Source: Bacillus_BD sp050389805 | GTDB taxonomy: Bacteria; Bacillota; Bacilli; Bacillales; Cytobacillaceae | Assembly: GCF_050389805.1 (NCBI RefSeq) | Contig: NZ_CP130945.1 | Location: 868,001-932,000, forward strand | Direction of reading: 5' to 3' | Length of the DNA stretch: 64,000 nucleotides | Part shown: piece after piece, positions 43,215 through 52,052 of the stretch | How the letters are laid out: each line of letters starts with the position of its first letter | Numbering within the stretch: position 1 is the stretch's first letter | Translations under genes and position numbers: made by a program | The notes under the pieces: generated by a model | Database searches by the model: none | The model's input: the letters and a program-made list of their open reading frames with translations, nothing else | What the model was told of the DNA's origin: nothing

Positions 43215-44126
43215 ATGAAAAAAATACTATCAATTAGTTTTGCTTTATTCGTTCTCTTTTTAGCAGCTTGCTCTGGGGGAACCGATGAGAAAACAGAAGA
43301 CTCAACTGGATCAGATGCTGCAACAGATAACACGGATCAAGTGTTAAAGATTGGCGCGATCCCTGACCAAAATGCATCGGATTTAAATAGAAGCTTAAGT
43401 AAACTAGCAGAATATATTACAGAAGAAACAGGCGTTAGAGCAGAATATGTTCCATCTGTTGATTACTCAGCCCTTGTTACAGCCTTCGAACGCAATGAGA
43501 TCGATTTAGCTTGGTTTGGGGGATTAACAGGTGTGCAAGCGAGAAATAGAGTACCAGAAGCTGAAGCCTTTGCTCAACGACCGATGGATGAAGAATTTCA
43601 CTCTGTTTTTATTGCGGGTGCTGATACAGGAATTCAGTCCCTTAAAGATTTAAAGGGAAAAAGTTTTACGTTTGGAAGTGAAAGTTCAACATCTGGACAC
43701 TTAATGCCGCGATATTTCTTAATGGAAGAAGGGATTGACCCTGAAGCTGACTTTGATGGACAGCCAAACTATTCTGGATCCCATGATAAAACGTATAAAT
43801 TAGTTGAATCAGGCTCTTTTGATGCGGGTGCCTTGAATGTATCGGTTTGGGAATCAGCAGTTGCGGAGAAAAAGGTCGATACAAGTAAAGTAAACGTATT
43901 CTACACCACTCCAAGTTACTATGACTACAACTGGACCATTAATAAAGTAGATGAAAAGTTTGGAGAAGGTACGAAAGAAAAGATTAAAGATGCCATTCTT
44001 TCCGTTAACAGTTCTAACCAACCAGAAATTATGGAATTATTCCAATCCGAAAAATTCATCGAAACGAATAATGAAAATTACAAAGCGATTGAAGATGTAG
44101 CAAGGGAAATTGGGATTATTAAATAG
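43215..44126 (+). CDS. Phosphonate/phosphite-type ABC transporter substrate-binding lipoprotein
   Basis: A 303-residue exported lipoprotein: signal peptide, lipobox LAAC (Cys about 19), an acidic Thr/Ser linker, then a PhnD-type periplasmic-binding fold with VLKIGAIPDQNASDL, YTPSVDYSALVTAFERNEIDLAWFG-like sequence (residues about 75-100; key groups are WFGG) and SFTFGSESSTSGHLMPR. These match PhnD/PtxB-like proteins binding phosphonate, phosphite or related oxyanions. AGGAGG precedes ATG at 43215. First gene of a three-gene transporter operon; no C-P lyase or phosphite dehydrogenase genes follow. Confidence 0.9.
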   Translation: MKKILSISFALFVLFLAACSGGTDEKTEDSTGSDAATDNTDQVLKIGAIPDQNASDLNRSLSKLAEYITEETGVRAEYVPSVDYSALVTAFERNEIDLAWFGGLTGVQARNRVPEAEAFAQRPMDEEFHSVFIAGADTGIQSLKDLKGKSFTFGSESSTSGHLMPRYFLMEEGIDPEADFDGQPNYSGSHDKTYKLVESGSFDAGALNVSVWESAVAEKKVDTSKVNVFYTTPSYYDYNWTINKVDEKFGEGTKEKIKDAILSVNSSNQPEIMELFQSEKFIETNNENYKAIEDVAREIGIIK

Positions 44127-44138
44127 AAGGTGAAGAAA

Positions 44139-44903
44139 TTGACATCACAGAATATGATAGAAATGAGAAATCTATCAAAATTTTACGAGCGGAAGATAGC
44201 CTTATCTTCCCTTTCTTTTTCTATAAAAAAGGGGGAAAGGGTTGCTTTAATTGGACCAAGTGGTGCGGGAAAAACGACGTTATTGAATACATTTGCCACA
44301 TTGATTAAACCAGATGAGGGAGAACTCACCCTTGCAGGCATCCCAGCGTCCAAATTGACTAATCGTAAAGAATTGGCAAAAAAAGTGGGAATGATTCGCC
44401 AACAATTTGATCTTGTTGGTCAACTTCCGGTGATTCATAATGTGTTAGCTGGACGTTTAGCAGACTGGGGATTTTTTAAATCTCTCTGGTCGCTTATTAT
44501 ACCACAGGAAAAACAAGCAGCACGTGAGGCTTTAGAGAAAGTAGGTCTTGCTGATAAAATAACAGAACAAACGTCAAAACTATCTGGAGGAGAGCAGCAA
44601 CGTGTAGCACTTGCAAGACTGCTTTTGCAAAAACCTGAAATCATTCTAGCTGATGAACCGGTTGCTTCTTTAGACCCAGCCAGGGCTGAAGATATCCTTT
44701 TTATGCTAACGAAGCTTACCCAAGAAGAAAACCAGACATTAATCACAAGCCTCCATTCAGTGGAATATGCTCGGAAATATTTCACCAGAATCATTGCCAT
44801 TAAAAATGGCAAGCTTTTCTTCGATTTGCCCGTTCATGAAGTGACGGATCCAATTCTTGTAGAACTTTATTCCCTTGAGGAGTTGGAACTTCATGAATCT
44901 TAA
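44139..44903 (+). CDS. Phosphonate-type ABC transporter ATPase
   Basis: A PhnC-like ABC ATPase of about 254 residues. Walker A GPSGAGKTTLLN (about 40), Q-loop RQQFDLVGQL, the signature LSGGEQQRVALARLL and Walker B IILADEPVASLDP are intact. TTG at 44139 is chosen because AGAAGGTG sits six bases upstream; GTG at 44130 is an alternative. The 3' end overlaps the permease gene by 11 bp. Confidence 0.9.
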   Translation: MTSQNMIEMRNLSKFYERKIALSSLSFSIKKGERVALIGPSGAGKTTLLNTFATLIKPDEGELTLAGIPASKLTNRKELAKKVGMIRQQFDLVGQLPVIHNVLAGRLADWGFFKSLWSLIIPQEKQAAREALEKVGLADKITEQTSKLSGGEQQRVALARLLLQKPEIILADEPVASLDPARAEDILFMLTKLTQEENQTLITSLHSVEYARKYFTRIIAIKNGKLFFDLPVHEVTDPILVELYSLEELELHES

Positions 44904-46521
44904 ACATACACTTGATCTACAACGGAAGAACATTTTAACTCTTGTCTTTATCCTTATCTTTATATGGAGTCTGTTTGCAGTAAACTGGGGTGATGATCTC
45001 GTTCATTCTGGAGGGATGGCTACAATCCAACAAGTGTTAGAAGGGCTGATCCAACCCGATTTATCAAAAGATATTCTATTGTTAGCAGTTGAATCAACAT
45101 GGATTACATTAGCCTATGCTATTGCTGGTATGACACTTGCTGTTATCATTGCCTTTTTCTTTGGGATTTTTGCATCTGGAATTTTCGTGGATGGTAAAGG
45201 AATGAAAATGGCTTCAAAGGGTCTTTTTCGTTTTGTTCTTGGTTTTCTACGTGCTATTCATGAACTCGTATGGGCGTTAATTTTTGTAGCGATGTTCGGA
45301 TTAACACCGCTTTCGGCAATTCTTGCTTTGGGCATTCCTTATGGAGGTATTTTAGGTCGTATTTTTGCTGATATGTTAAATGATATCCCGGAAGAACCAA
45401 TTAATGCCTTAAGGTCAGCAGGTGCGTCTAAACTACAGTGCTTACTTTATGGTTATTTACCATTAGTGAAAAATAATATTATCAGTTATACGATGTATCG
45501 ATTTGAATGTGCGATCCGTTCATCTGCTATCATGAGTTTTGTTGGTTTAGGTGGACTCGGATTTCAAATTCAATTGTCCCTGAACGATCTGAAATATGAT
45601 GAAGTCTGGACCTTTTTATTTTTCCTCATTGGTATTGTTGTGTTAGTCGATTTCTGGAGTAGCCAATTAAGAAAAGGAATGCATGACACAAAGAAAGGCG
45701 CACCCATTGTTCGATTTTCCGTTTTTCTGACCTTCCTCATGTTGGCTTTTTCCTGGTGGTTTATTTTCGCAATAGAGAAGGCTAGTTTGACGGACCTATT
45801 TTCAGAAAAAAATGCCTACTATGCAGGACAGTTTTTTGCTGGATTATTTGGAGTTGGAGAAGAGCGAGTAGCTTTCTTTGATTGGGAGAGTTGGAAGCAG
45901 GCATTGGGTTTAACCTTTGAAACACTAAGAATGAGTATTATGGCGATTGGATTTTCTACAATAGGGATGTTTTTAACCGTTATCCCTGCTGCCCGAAATA
46001 TTGCCGATGGTTCCTTAACTCTATTGGGTAAGTGGTATAATTGGATTTTATTTGGATTTGTACGGATTATGTATGTCTTTAGCCGAGCGATACCGGAATT
46101 GGTGTGGGCCATGATTATCATTTTTATTTTAAAACCAGGGATTTTACCAGGGGCTATTGCGCTGGCGTTGCATAACTTTGGAATATTAGGAAAGCTTTGT
46201 GCGGAAGTTATTGAAGATTTAGACCAGGGACCTGTTCGGAACTTGGCATTAAATGGAGCCTCTAAATCGCAAATGTTATTATACGGGGTTCTTCCGACCG
46301 TTATGCCTAGATTTTTGACTTATATTCTCTATCGCTGGGAAGTGATCATGCGAACGACCATTGTTGTTGGTTTTGTGGGTGCAGGTGGATTGGGGCAACA
46401 ATTTAAAATGAGTTTGAGTTTCTTTCATTATACCGACGTTGCTTTGCTTTTAATATGCTATTGTGTACTTGTATTTATTGCTGATTTCATTTCTGAAGCA
46501 GCTCGCAAAACAGCTAGATAG
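44893..46521 (+). CDS. Fused double permease of the phosphonate-type transporter (PhnE-PhnE)
   Basis: A 542-residue membrane protein made of two PhnE-type permeases in tandem (about 1-270 and 280-542), each with about six helices. Both halves carry the binding-protein-dependent transport loop: NALRSAGASKLQCLLYGYLP (about 173) and NLALNGASKSQMLLYGVLP (about 452), the site that contacts the ATPase. The fusion replaces the usual two separate subunits. ATG at 44893 lies inside the end of the ATPase gene. A terminator follows. Confidence 0.9.
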   Translation: MNLKHTLDLQRKNILTLVFILIFIWSLFAVNWGDDLVHSGGMATIQQVLEGLIQPDLSKDILLLAVESTWITLAYAIAGMTLAVIIAFFFGIFASGIFVDGKGMKMASKGLFRFVLGFLRAIHELVWALIFVAMFGLTPLSAILALGIPYGGILGRIFADMLNDIPEEPINALRSAGASKLQCLLYGYLPLVKNNIISYTMYRFECAIRSSAIMSFVGLGGLGFQIQLSLNDLKYDEVWTFLFFLIGIVVLVDFWSSQLRKGMHDTKKGAPIVRFSVFLTFLMLAFSWWFIFAIEKASLTDLFSEKNAYYAGQFFAGLFGVGEERVAFFDWESWKQALGLTFETLRMSIMAIGFSTIGMFLTVIPAARNIADGSLTLLGKWYNWILFGFVRIMYVFSRAIPELVWAMIIIFILKPGILPGAIALALHNFGILGKLCAEVIEDLDQGPVRNLALNGASKSQMLLYGVLPTVMPRFLTYILYRWEVIMRTTIVVGFVGAGGLGQQFKMSLSFFHYTDVALLLICYCVLVFIADFISEAARKTAR

Positions 46522-46538
46522 CAAATAAACAGTTTTTA

Positions 46539-46566
46539 AACGCTCCTTGAAGGTAGCGTTTTTTCT
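46539..46566 (+). terminator. Terminator after the phosphonate-type transporter operon
   Basis: AACGCT-C-CTT pairs with AAGG-T-AGCGTT, followed by TTTTTTC. Confidence 0.8.
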
Positions 46567-46750
46567 CATTTTTAATAGCTAACAGACTTTACCTGTAAAC
46601 TGTTATAATGATTTCAAAAAATGTGTTTCATATTGGGGTTTCTATCCATTGTTTAGGACTCAAAAAATATAGTATAATAAAGGGAAGCATAGAAGTGAAC
46701 GAGGGATACTCTTTTTATAGATAAAATAAGAGTGGATCGGGGTGATGGAA

Positions 46751-47209
46751 ATGCAACGTGTAACAAATTGTGTATTATTGAAAGATGATAAAGTATTATT
46801 ATTACAAAAGCCACGACGTAATTGGTGGGTTGCCCCAGGTGGTAAAATGGAAGCCGGTGAATCGGTTCGAGATTCGTGCATACGTGAATTTAGAGAAGAA
46901 ACAGGAATTTACTTAAGAAACCCTAATATAAAGGGCATTTTTACTTTTATTATTAAAGATGGAGATAAAATTATCAATGAATGGATGATGTTTACCTTTT
47001 TCTCAACAGCGTCTGATGGGTTGAATGTAGATGAATCGGAAGAAGGAATTCTGCGCTGGCAATCAGTTGAGGAAATTCGCAATCTCCCAATGGCTGAGGG
47101 GGATTATCATATTTTAGATTATATGGTTCATGGTAATGGGATCATATATGGAACTTTCACGTATACACCGGAGTATCAATTACTGAGCTATCGTTTAGAC
47201 CCAAGTTAA
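46751..47209 (+). CDS. yvcI: Nudix hydrolase, YvcI-like
   Basis: A 152-residue Nudix protein. The Nudix box is GGKMEAGESVRDSCIREFREETG (residues 31-53; key pattern GX5EX7REUXEEXGU). N-terminal QRVTNCVLLKDDKVLLLQKPRR and overall length match YvcI, the first gene of the yvcI-rapZ-yvcK-whiA-crh cluster in Bacillus. It probably cleaves a nucleoside di- or triphosphate derivative; substrate unknown. ATG at 46751 is preferred over 46745 by homology and the GGGGTG five bases upstream. Confidence 0.9.
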   Translation: MQRVTNCVLLKDDKVLLLQKPRRNWWVAPGGKMEAGESVRDSCIREFREETGIYLRNPNIKGIFTFIIKDGDKIINEWMMFTFFSTASDGLNVDESEEGILRWQSVEEIRNLPMAEGDYHILDYMVHGNGIIYGTFTYTPEYQLLSYRLDPS

Positions 47210-47217
47210 CACAATTA

Positions 47218-47462
47218 TCTAGCTCCAGCGCCTGCCCCCACTAGGTTACAAGTGTATCTAGTGTCGGCTCCTAGGGACTCAGGACATAAGCTAATCACTT
47301 CGGAAGGCAAAGACAGCCTGCTGTCAGAATCTATCTTATGCCGGCCGTTCTTGGATAGTCGCTTATACATTTTAATCAATCCTCCCATAAAGGTAAAGAA
47401 CACCTCACTGGGAGGCTCGTCTTGTGCTTGACGGGGGTAAGAAAGGCGCTTACGCTTTTATT
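47218..47462. repeat. Family C structured repeat, long copy (upstream of rapZ)
   Basis: The 5' end TCTAGCTCCAGCGCCTGCC and the 3' end GGGGGTAAGAAAGGCGCT are conserved with the copy at 50789-50910 and pair with each other (AGCGCC with GGCGCT, CCCCC with GGGGG). The 3' block CTCGTCTTGTGCTTG is shared too. The middle, about 130 bp longer than in the other copy, is unrelated. It fills the 272-bp yvcI-rapZ gap and would be in the mRNA leader of rapZ. Confidence 0.75.
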
Positions 47463-47481
47463 TATAGGGAGGGATGAATAT

Positions 47482-48378
47482 ATGAGTACTGGAGCACAGA
47501 ATGATTCTCAAATCGTTATTATTACAGGTATGTCAGGTGCAGGGAAAACAGTTGCAATTCAAAGCTTTGAGGACTTAGGTTTTTTCTGCGTAGATAATCT
47601 GCCTCCCACATTACTTCCGAAATTTCTTGAACTAATGAAGGAATCTGGGAATAAGATGAATAAAGTTGCACTCGTGATGGATTTAAGAGGTAGAGAATTT
47701 TTTGAATATCTTTTTAAAGCACTAGATGAATTTGTCGAAGATTCATGGGCTACCCCACAAATTTTATTTCTTGATGCTGATAATGAAACGCTTGTTAGAA
47801 GATATAAAGAAACAAGAAGAAAGCATCCACTTGCCGTTCAAACAGGACTTCCACTTGAGGGAATTGAAAATGAGCGATTGATGTTAGCTGAATTAAAAGG
47901 GAGAGCTCAGATTCTTTATAATACATCGAAAATGAAGCCAAGGGAACTCAGAGAGAAGATCATTGCCGAGTTTTCTGCTAATAAACAAGCTGTTTTTACA
48001 GTGAATGTCATGTCATTTGGTTTTAAACATGGAATTCCGATTGATGCTGATCTCGTCTTTGATGTTCGTTTTTTACCGAACCCACACTATATTGACCATA
48101 TGCGTGAAAGAACAGGTTTAGATAATGATGTTTCAACTTATGTTCTAAAATGGACAGAAACACATAAGTTTTTAGAAAAAGTAACTGATTTATTAAGTTT
48201 TATGATGCCACATTATAAAAGAGAAGGTAAGGCCCAATTGGTAATCGCTATAGGTTGTACAGGTGGTCAGCATCGTTCTGTAGCGTTGGCAGAACATATC
48301 GGTCATTATTTTGAAAAAGATTATCATACCCGGATTTCGCATCGTGATATCGAAAAAAGAAAGGAAATAAAACCATGA
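47482..48378 (+). CDS. rapZ: RNase adapter protein RapZ (YvcJ)
   Basis: A 298-residue nucleotide-binding protein with P-loop ITGMSGAGKTVAIQSFEDLG (about residue 13), the Walker B region VMDLRGREFF and C-terminal IGCTGGQHRSVALAEHI, which is the family signature. In E. coli RapZ binds GlmY/GlmZ RNAs; in B. subtilis the YvcJ protein binds nucleotides and affects competence. ATG at 47482 follows AGGGAGGGATG. The frame upstream of it runs into the repeat and is not coding. It overlaps yvcK by 4 bp. Confidence 0.95.
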   Translation: MSTGAQNDSQIVIITGMSGAGKTVAIQSFEDLGFFCVDNLPPTLLPKFLELMKESGNKMNKVALVMDLRGREFFEYLFKALDEFVEDSWATPQILFLDADNETLVRRYKETRRKHPLAVQTGLPLEGIENERLMLAELKGRAQILYNTSKMKPRELREKIIAEFSANKQAVFTVNVMSFGFKHGIPIDADLVFDVRFLPNPHYIDHMRERTGLDNDVSTYVLKWTETHKFLEKVTDLLSFMMPHYKREGKAQLVIAIGCTGGQHRSVALAEHIGHYFEKDYHTRISHRDIEKRKEIKP

Positions 48379-49358
48379 CGGAAACCGAACAACCTAGAGT
48401 TGTGATCATTGGCGGGGGTACTGGGTTGCCCGTACTATTAAGAGGGTTAAAGAAATATCCAATTGATATTACGGCCATCGTAACGGTTGCTGATGATGGC
48501 GGAAGTTCAGGTCGATTGAGGAATGAATTACAAATTCCCCCGCCTGGAGATGTTCGAAATGTATTAGCCGCTTTATCGGATGTTGAACCTTTAATCGAAG
48601 AAATGTTTCAGCATCGTTTTAAGGCTTCAAATGAACTGTCAGGGCATTCTCTTGGCAACTTAATTTTGGCGGCAATGACCTCTATAACCGGAGATTTTAT
48701 GTATGCGATACAAGAAATGAGTAAAGTCCTGAATGTACATGGGAAAGTTTTACCTGCGGCGAATCAAAGTGTCGTACTACATGCTGAATTAGAAGATGGT
48801 TTGATTATTTCAGGAGAATCAAAAATACCTTATTCTGGAAAAAGAATTAAACGAGTATTTTTAACTCCTGATACCATTAAACCGCTTACAGAAACCATCA
48901 AAGCGATCCAGGAAGCTGATTTAATTATTATCGGACCTGGAAGTCTTTATACCAGCATTTTACCGAATTTATTGGTTCCACAGATTGGGAAAGAAGTCTG
49001 TGAAGCCAAAGCCAAAAAAGTATATATCTGCAATATTATGACACAGGCTGGAGAAACCCTTGACTATACAGCGAGTGACCACGTAAATGCCATTTATGAT
49101 CATATGGGAAAACCTTTTATCGATACGATTTTAGTAAATAGTGAGGAAATCCCGTTAGAAATTCAGGAAAGATATAGCAAGGAAGCAGCAAGACCTGTTC
49201 ATTTTGATGTAAGCAGCTTATATGATTTAGGTTTGGAAGTGATTTATGGCGAAATTATTTCCCTTGAGGATGGAATGATTCGTCATGATACAAACGAAGT
49301 GGCAAAAATTTTATATACTTTACTACAAAATGAAACCAAACGGCGTTTTAGAGCGTAA
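48375..49358 (+). CDS. yvcK: YvcK/GlmR, gluconeogenesis and cell-shape factor
   Basis: A 327-residue CofD/UPF0052-family protein. The N-terminal Rossmann-like start VVIIGGGTGLPVLLRGLKKY and motif VADDGGSSGRLR are typical, as is IIIGPGSLYTSILPNL (about 178). In B. subtilis GlmR binds UDP-GlcNAc and is needed on gluconeogenic substrates and for normal shape. Translational coupling with rapZ through ATGA. Precedes whiA by 36 bp. Confidence 0.95.
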   Translation: MTETEQPRVVIIGGGTGLPVLLRGLKKYPIDITAIVTVADDGGSSGRLRNELQIPPPGDVRNVLAALSDVEPLIEEMFQHRFKASNELSGHSLGNLILAAMTSITGDFMYAIQEMSKVLNVHGKVLPAANQSVVLHAELEDGLIISGESKIPYSGKRIKRVFLTPDTIKPLTETIKAIQEADLIIIGPGSLYTSILPNLLVPQIGKEVCEAKAKKVYICNIMTQAGETLDYTASDHVNAIYDHMGKPFIDTILVNSEEIPLEIQERYSKEAARPVHFDVSSLYDLGLEVIYGEIISLEDGMIRHDTNEVAKILYTLLQNETKRRFRA

Positions 49359-49394
49359 TTAAGATATTGTTCTTTGGAATAGGGGGTGTTGCCA

Positions 49395-50336
49395 ATGTCT
49401 TTTGCTTCGGAAACGAAAAAGGAACTAACGAATTTAGAGGTTAAAGATTGCTGCGGATTGGCTGAGCTTTCAGCCTTAATCCAAATGAACGGTTCACTCT
49501 CTTTTACCAATAAAAAAATGGCTGTAGATGTACAAACAGAAAACGCAGCGATAGCCAGGAGAATTTATACGTTAATCAAACGTTACTATCCAGTGGAAGT
49601 AAAATTGCTAGTCCGGAAGAAAATGAGATTGAAGAAGAATAATGTCTATATTGTTCGTTTAATGGACGAGGCTAGACGTATCCTACAAGATTTAGGAATT
49701 ATGGGAGAAGGATTTGAATTCAAAAACGAAATTTCTTCCGAACTAATCAAGAAAAAATGTTGTAAACGATCCTATTTAAGAGGGGCTTTTCTAGCTGGGG
49801 GTTCTGTGAATAATCCAGAAACATCTTCCTACCATTTAGAAATCTTCTCTCTGTATCAAGAACATAGTGAATCATTATGTGAATTAATGAACTCGTTTGA
49901 TTTGAACGGGAAATCATTAGAAAGGAAAAAGGGTTTTATCACCTATTTAAAAGAAGCCGAGAAAATAACCGATTTCTTAATTATTATTGGGGCTAATAAT
50001 GCGGTTTTAAAATTTGAAGATATTCGAATTGTTCGTGATATGAGAAACTCCGTTAACCGGTTGGTAAATTGTGAAACGGCAAATTTAAATAAAACGATAG
50101 GTGCGGCGTTTCGTCAAGTTGAAAATATTAAATATATCGATGAGACAGTTGGGCTAAATGTGTTGCCTGATAAACTTCGGGAAATTGCTGAACTACGTGT
50201 GGTTCATCAAGATGTTACCTTAAAAGAACTAGGGGAAATGATAACTAGTGGACCGATTAGTAAATCAGGCATCAATCACAGGTTACGCAAAATTGATGAA
50301 GTTGCTGAGAAGTTAAGGAAGGGACAGCCTATTTAA
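49395..50336 (+). CDS. whiA: Sporulation/cell division regulator WhiA
   Basis: A 313-residue protein. The N-terminal two-thirds is a LAGLIDADG homing-endonuclease-like fold (YLRGAFLAGGSVNNPETSYHLEI-like stretch, about residues 125-148; catalytic acidic residues degenerate), and the C-terminal third is a helix-turn-helix (LKELGEMITSGPISKSGINHRL). WhiA binds DNA and affects chromosome segregation and division in Bacillus. ATG at 49395 follows AGGGGGTG. The start given by the longer frame is ignored. Confidence 0.95.
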   Translation: MSFASETKKELTNLEVKDCCGLAELSALIQMNGSLSFTNKKMAVDVQTENAAIARRIYTLIKRYYPVEVKLLVRKKMRLKKNNVYIVRLMDEARRILQDLGIMGEGFEFKNEISSELIKKKCCKRSYLRGAFLAGGSVNNPETSSYHLEIFSLYQEHSESLCELMNSFDLNGKSLERKKGFITYLKEAEKITDFLIIIGANNAVLKFEDIRIVRDMRNSVNRLVNCETANLNKTIGAAFRQVENIKYIDETVGLNVLPDKLREIAELRVVHQDVTLKELGEMITSGPISKSGINHRLRKIDEVAEKLRKGQPI

Positions 50337-50423
50337 AATAGGGAGTTGATTCAAATCGTTTCTCTGAAGGTATGTGAAATAAAGAAAAATATAAATAGGT
50401 TAAAATTTTGAGGAGGAAAAAGA

Positions 50424-50681
50424 ATGGTTGAAAAACAAGTTGAAATTAAGTTAAAAACTGGCTTACAAGCACGACCTGCTGCTATGTTTGTTCAGCAAGC
50501 AAATCGCTTTTCGTCAGATGTGTTTTTGGAGAAAGATGGCAAGAAGGTAAATGCAAAAAGCATTATGGGTTTAATGAGCTTAGCTCTTGGTACTGGAAGT
50601 AAGGTAACCCTTTCTGTTGATGGAAGTGATGAGAACGAAGCGATTAAGGTTCTTACTGAATTTGTAGAGAAAGAAGTTTAA
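50424..50681 (+). CDS. crh: Catabolite repression HPr-like protein Crh
   Basis: An 85-residue HPr homologue. Position 15 is glutamine (TGLQARPA), where HPr has the PTS-phosphorylated His15, so it cannot act in sugar transport. Ser46 (KSIMGLMSL) is kept for HprK phosphorylation. Crh-Ser-P is a co-repressor partner of CcpA. GAGGAGG precedes ATG at 50424. Last in the yvcI-rapZ-yvcK-whiA-crh cluster; HprK is encoded at 28545-29486. Confidence 0.97.
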   Translation: MVEKQVEIKLKTGLQARPAAMFVQQANRFSSDVFLEKDGKKVNAKSIMGLMSLALGTGSKVTLSVDGSDENEAIKVLTEFVEKEV

Positions 50682-50716
50682 TTCTCTTGAACAAATTTCA
50701 AGATTCTATATTAAAA

Positions 50717-50753
50717 AAAACTCGCAGCCTTGAAAAGGATGCGAGTTTTTTTT
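50717..50753 (+). terminator. Terminator after crh
   Basis: AAAACTCGCA pairs with TGCGAGTTTT, followed by a T-run. Confidence 0.9.
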
Positions 50754-50788
50754 ACCCTAAAATAAGTTTTCTGAAGTTAGATCAGTGT

Positions 50789-50910
50789 CTAGCTTCAGCG
50801 CCTACCCCCTCGAGGTCACAAGCCAATCCGTCAAGAAGATTAAAGTACAATCTTCATGCCGGCTCGTCTTGTGCTTGTCGGGGGTGGGCAAGGCGCCTGC
50901 GCTTTTCTTA
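50789..50910. repeat. Family C structured repeat, short copy (crh/clpP convergence)
   Basis: Arms CAGCGCCTACCCCCTCGAGG…CACAAGCC and GGCTCGTCTTGTG…GGGGG…AAGGCGC can pair into one long imperfect hairpin. An inner stem, GAAGATT with AATCTTC, caps it. It ends inside the last codon region of clpP (minus strand) and may serve as a terminator for it. Confidence 0.75.
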
Positions 50911-51504
50911 CTTTTCAACAGAGCTGCTGCGTTCAATAATATGGTCTATTAAGCCATAGTCTTTTGCTTGTTGGGCTGTCATGAAGTTGTCACGATCAGT
51001 ATCTCTTGAAATTACTTCAAGTGGTTGACCAGTGCGTTCAGCCATTATTCCATTTAATTTGTCACGTAAGAATAAAATACGTTTAGCAGCAATTTCAATT
51101 TCAGTTGCTTGACCTTGAGCGCCACCTAGTGGTTGGTGAATCATCACTTCAGCGTTAGGAAGTGCGTAACGTTTTCCTTTTGTACCTGCTGTTAAAAGGA
51201 AAGCACCCATTGATGCTGCCATTCCGATACAAATCGTTTGAACATCAGGTTTAATAAATTGCATGGTATCATAGATTGCCATACCAGCTGTAATACTTCC
51301 ACCAGGACTGTTAATATAGATGGAGATATCTTTTTCAGGATTTTCAGCTTCTAAGAAAAGTAATTGTGCTACAATTGAATTTGCAACGTTATCATCAATC
51401 GCACTGCCCAGCATGATAATGCGGTCTTTTAAGAGGCGGGAATAAATATCATAAGCTCGTTCTCCGCGGTTTGTTTGTTCAATAACTGTAGGAATTAAAT
51501 TCAT
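50908..51504 (-). CDS. clpP: ATP-dependent Clp protease proteolytic subunit ClpP
   Basis: A 198-residue serine peptidase that forms the proteolytic chamber of ClpCP, ClpEP and ClpXP. The catalytic triad is Ser98 (GMAASMGAFLL), His123 (MIHQPLGG) and Asp172 (DTDRDN); the sequence is very close to B. subtilis ClpP throughout. ATG at 51504 has GGAGGAGG six bases upstream on the minus strand; ATG at 51510 would overlap it. A CtsR box and promoter lie upstream. Confidence 0.99.
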   Translation of the reverse strand: MNLIPTVIEQTNRGERAYDIYSRLLKDRIIMLGSAIDDNVANSIVAQLLFLEAENPEKDISIYINSPGGSITAGMAIYDTMQFIKPDVQTICIGMAASMGAFLLTAGTKGKRYALPNAEVMIHQPLGGAQGQATEIEIAAKRILFLRDKLNGIMAERTGQPLEVISRDTDRDNFMTAQQAKDYGLIDHIIERSSSVEK

Positions 51505-51581
51505 TTTCATCCTCCTCCACATTAATAAATCTTACTACAGCTAAAAATATATGTAATGATTCGATAGCTGTTCGTAATTTA

Positions 51582-51611
51582 ATCATACACTGATGGTCAA
51601 ATAAGGTCAAA
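51582..51611 (-). promoter_or_regulatory. clpP promoter with CtsR operator
   Basis: On the plus strand GGTCAAATAAGGTCAAA (51595-51611) is a perfect CtsR heptad direct repeat (RGTCAAA-N3-RGTCAAA). On the minus strand TTGACC (51610-51605), 17 bases, TATGAT (51587-51582) form a SigA promoter that the operator overlaps at the -35. This is the class III heat-shock arrangement. Confidence 0.9.
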
Positions 51612-51734
51612 TAATAGACTCTTCATTTGAAAAAGTTATTTTCGACAAAAATTTCATATACTATGTATGTACGGTAGAATCGTTTCTATCATTGCCAAAT
51701 TTTTTTCTCACTAAACCATCCATTCAAAAAAGCA

Positions 51735-51768
51735 TAAAAAAACCACTTATCTGCAAATGATAAGTGGT
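51735..51768 (-). terminator. Terminator after tRNA-Arg
   Basis: ACCACTTATC and GATAAGTGGT pair perfectly; the minus-strand transcript ends in a seven-T run. Confidence 0.85.
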
Positions 51769-51785
51769 CTTAGAAAGTTCATGAG

Positions 51786-51857
51786 CGCCCTCGGCAGGAA
51801 TCGAACCCACATTTTCAGAACCGGAATCTGACGTGCTATCCGTTGCACCACGAGGGC
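51786..51857 (-). tRNA. tRNA-Arg (CCG)
   Basis: Read on the minus strand. The acceptor stem GCCCTCG (51857-51851) pairs with CGAGGGC (51793-51787), discriminator G at 51786. The anticodon loop TTCCGGT has anticodon CCG, for CGG codons. T-arm GTGGGTTCGATTCCTGC-like sequence has the canonical GGTTCGA. CCA is not encoded. An isolated single-gene tRNA with its own terminator. Confidence 0.97.
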
Positions 51858-52052
51858 TTATTTAAAACAGCGCCTTTCTATTATAAGTCAGGTTCAAAAA
51901 CTTTGCAAGAACCATTTAAATTTTTCTGTGTATAGTGTAAGAGTTACAATACTTGCTGGTTTTCTGTCATATAACAAACAAAGTCGACATAAAATTTTTA
52001 AATCTACCCGTAGTGTGGCTCTTGTTGTAAAATAGAAGAAGGGGTGAATAAA

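Noticed and set aside
47215..47403. Minus-strand open frame in the yvcI-rapZ gap
   Set aside because: Lies entirely within the family C repeat.
50687..50959. Short open frame after crh
   Set aside because: It covers the crh terminator and the family C repeat and ends in clpP; no protein features.
52000..52040. Sigma-54 -24/-12 promoter upstream of rpoN (TGGCTC…TTGT)
   Set aside because: The GG and GC elements do not have the fixed spacing, so the match is by chance.
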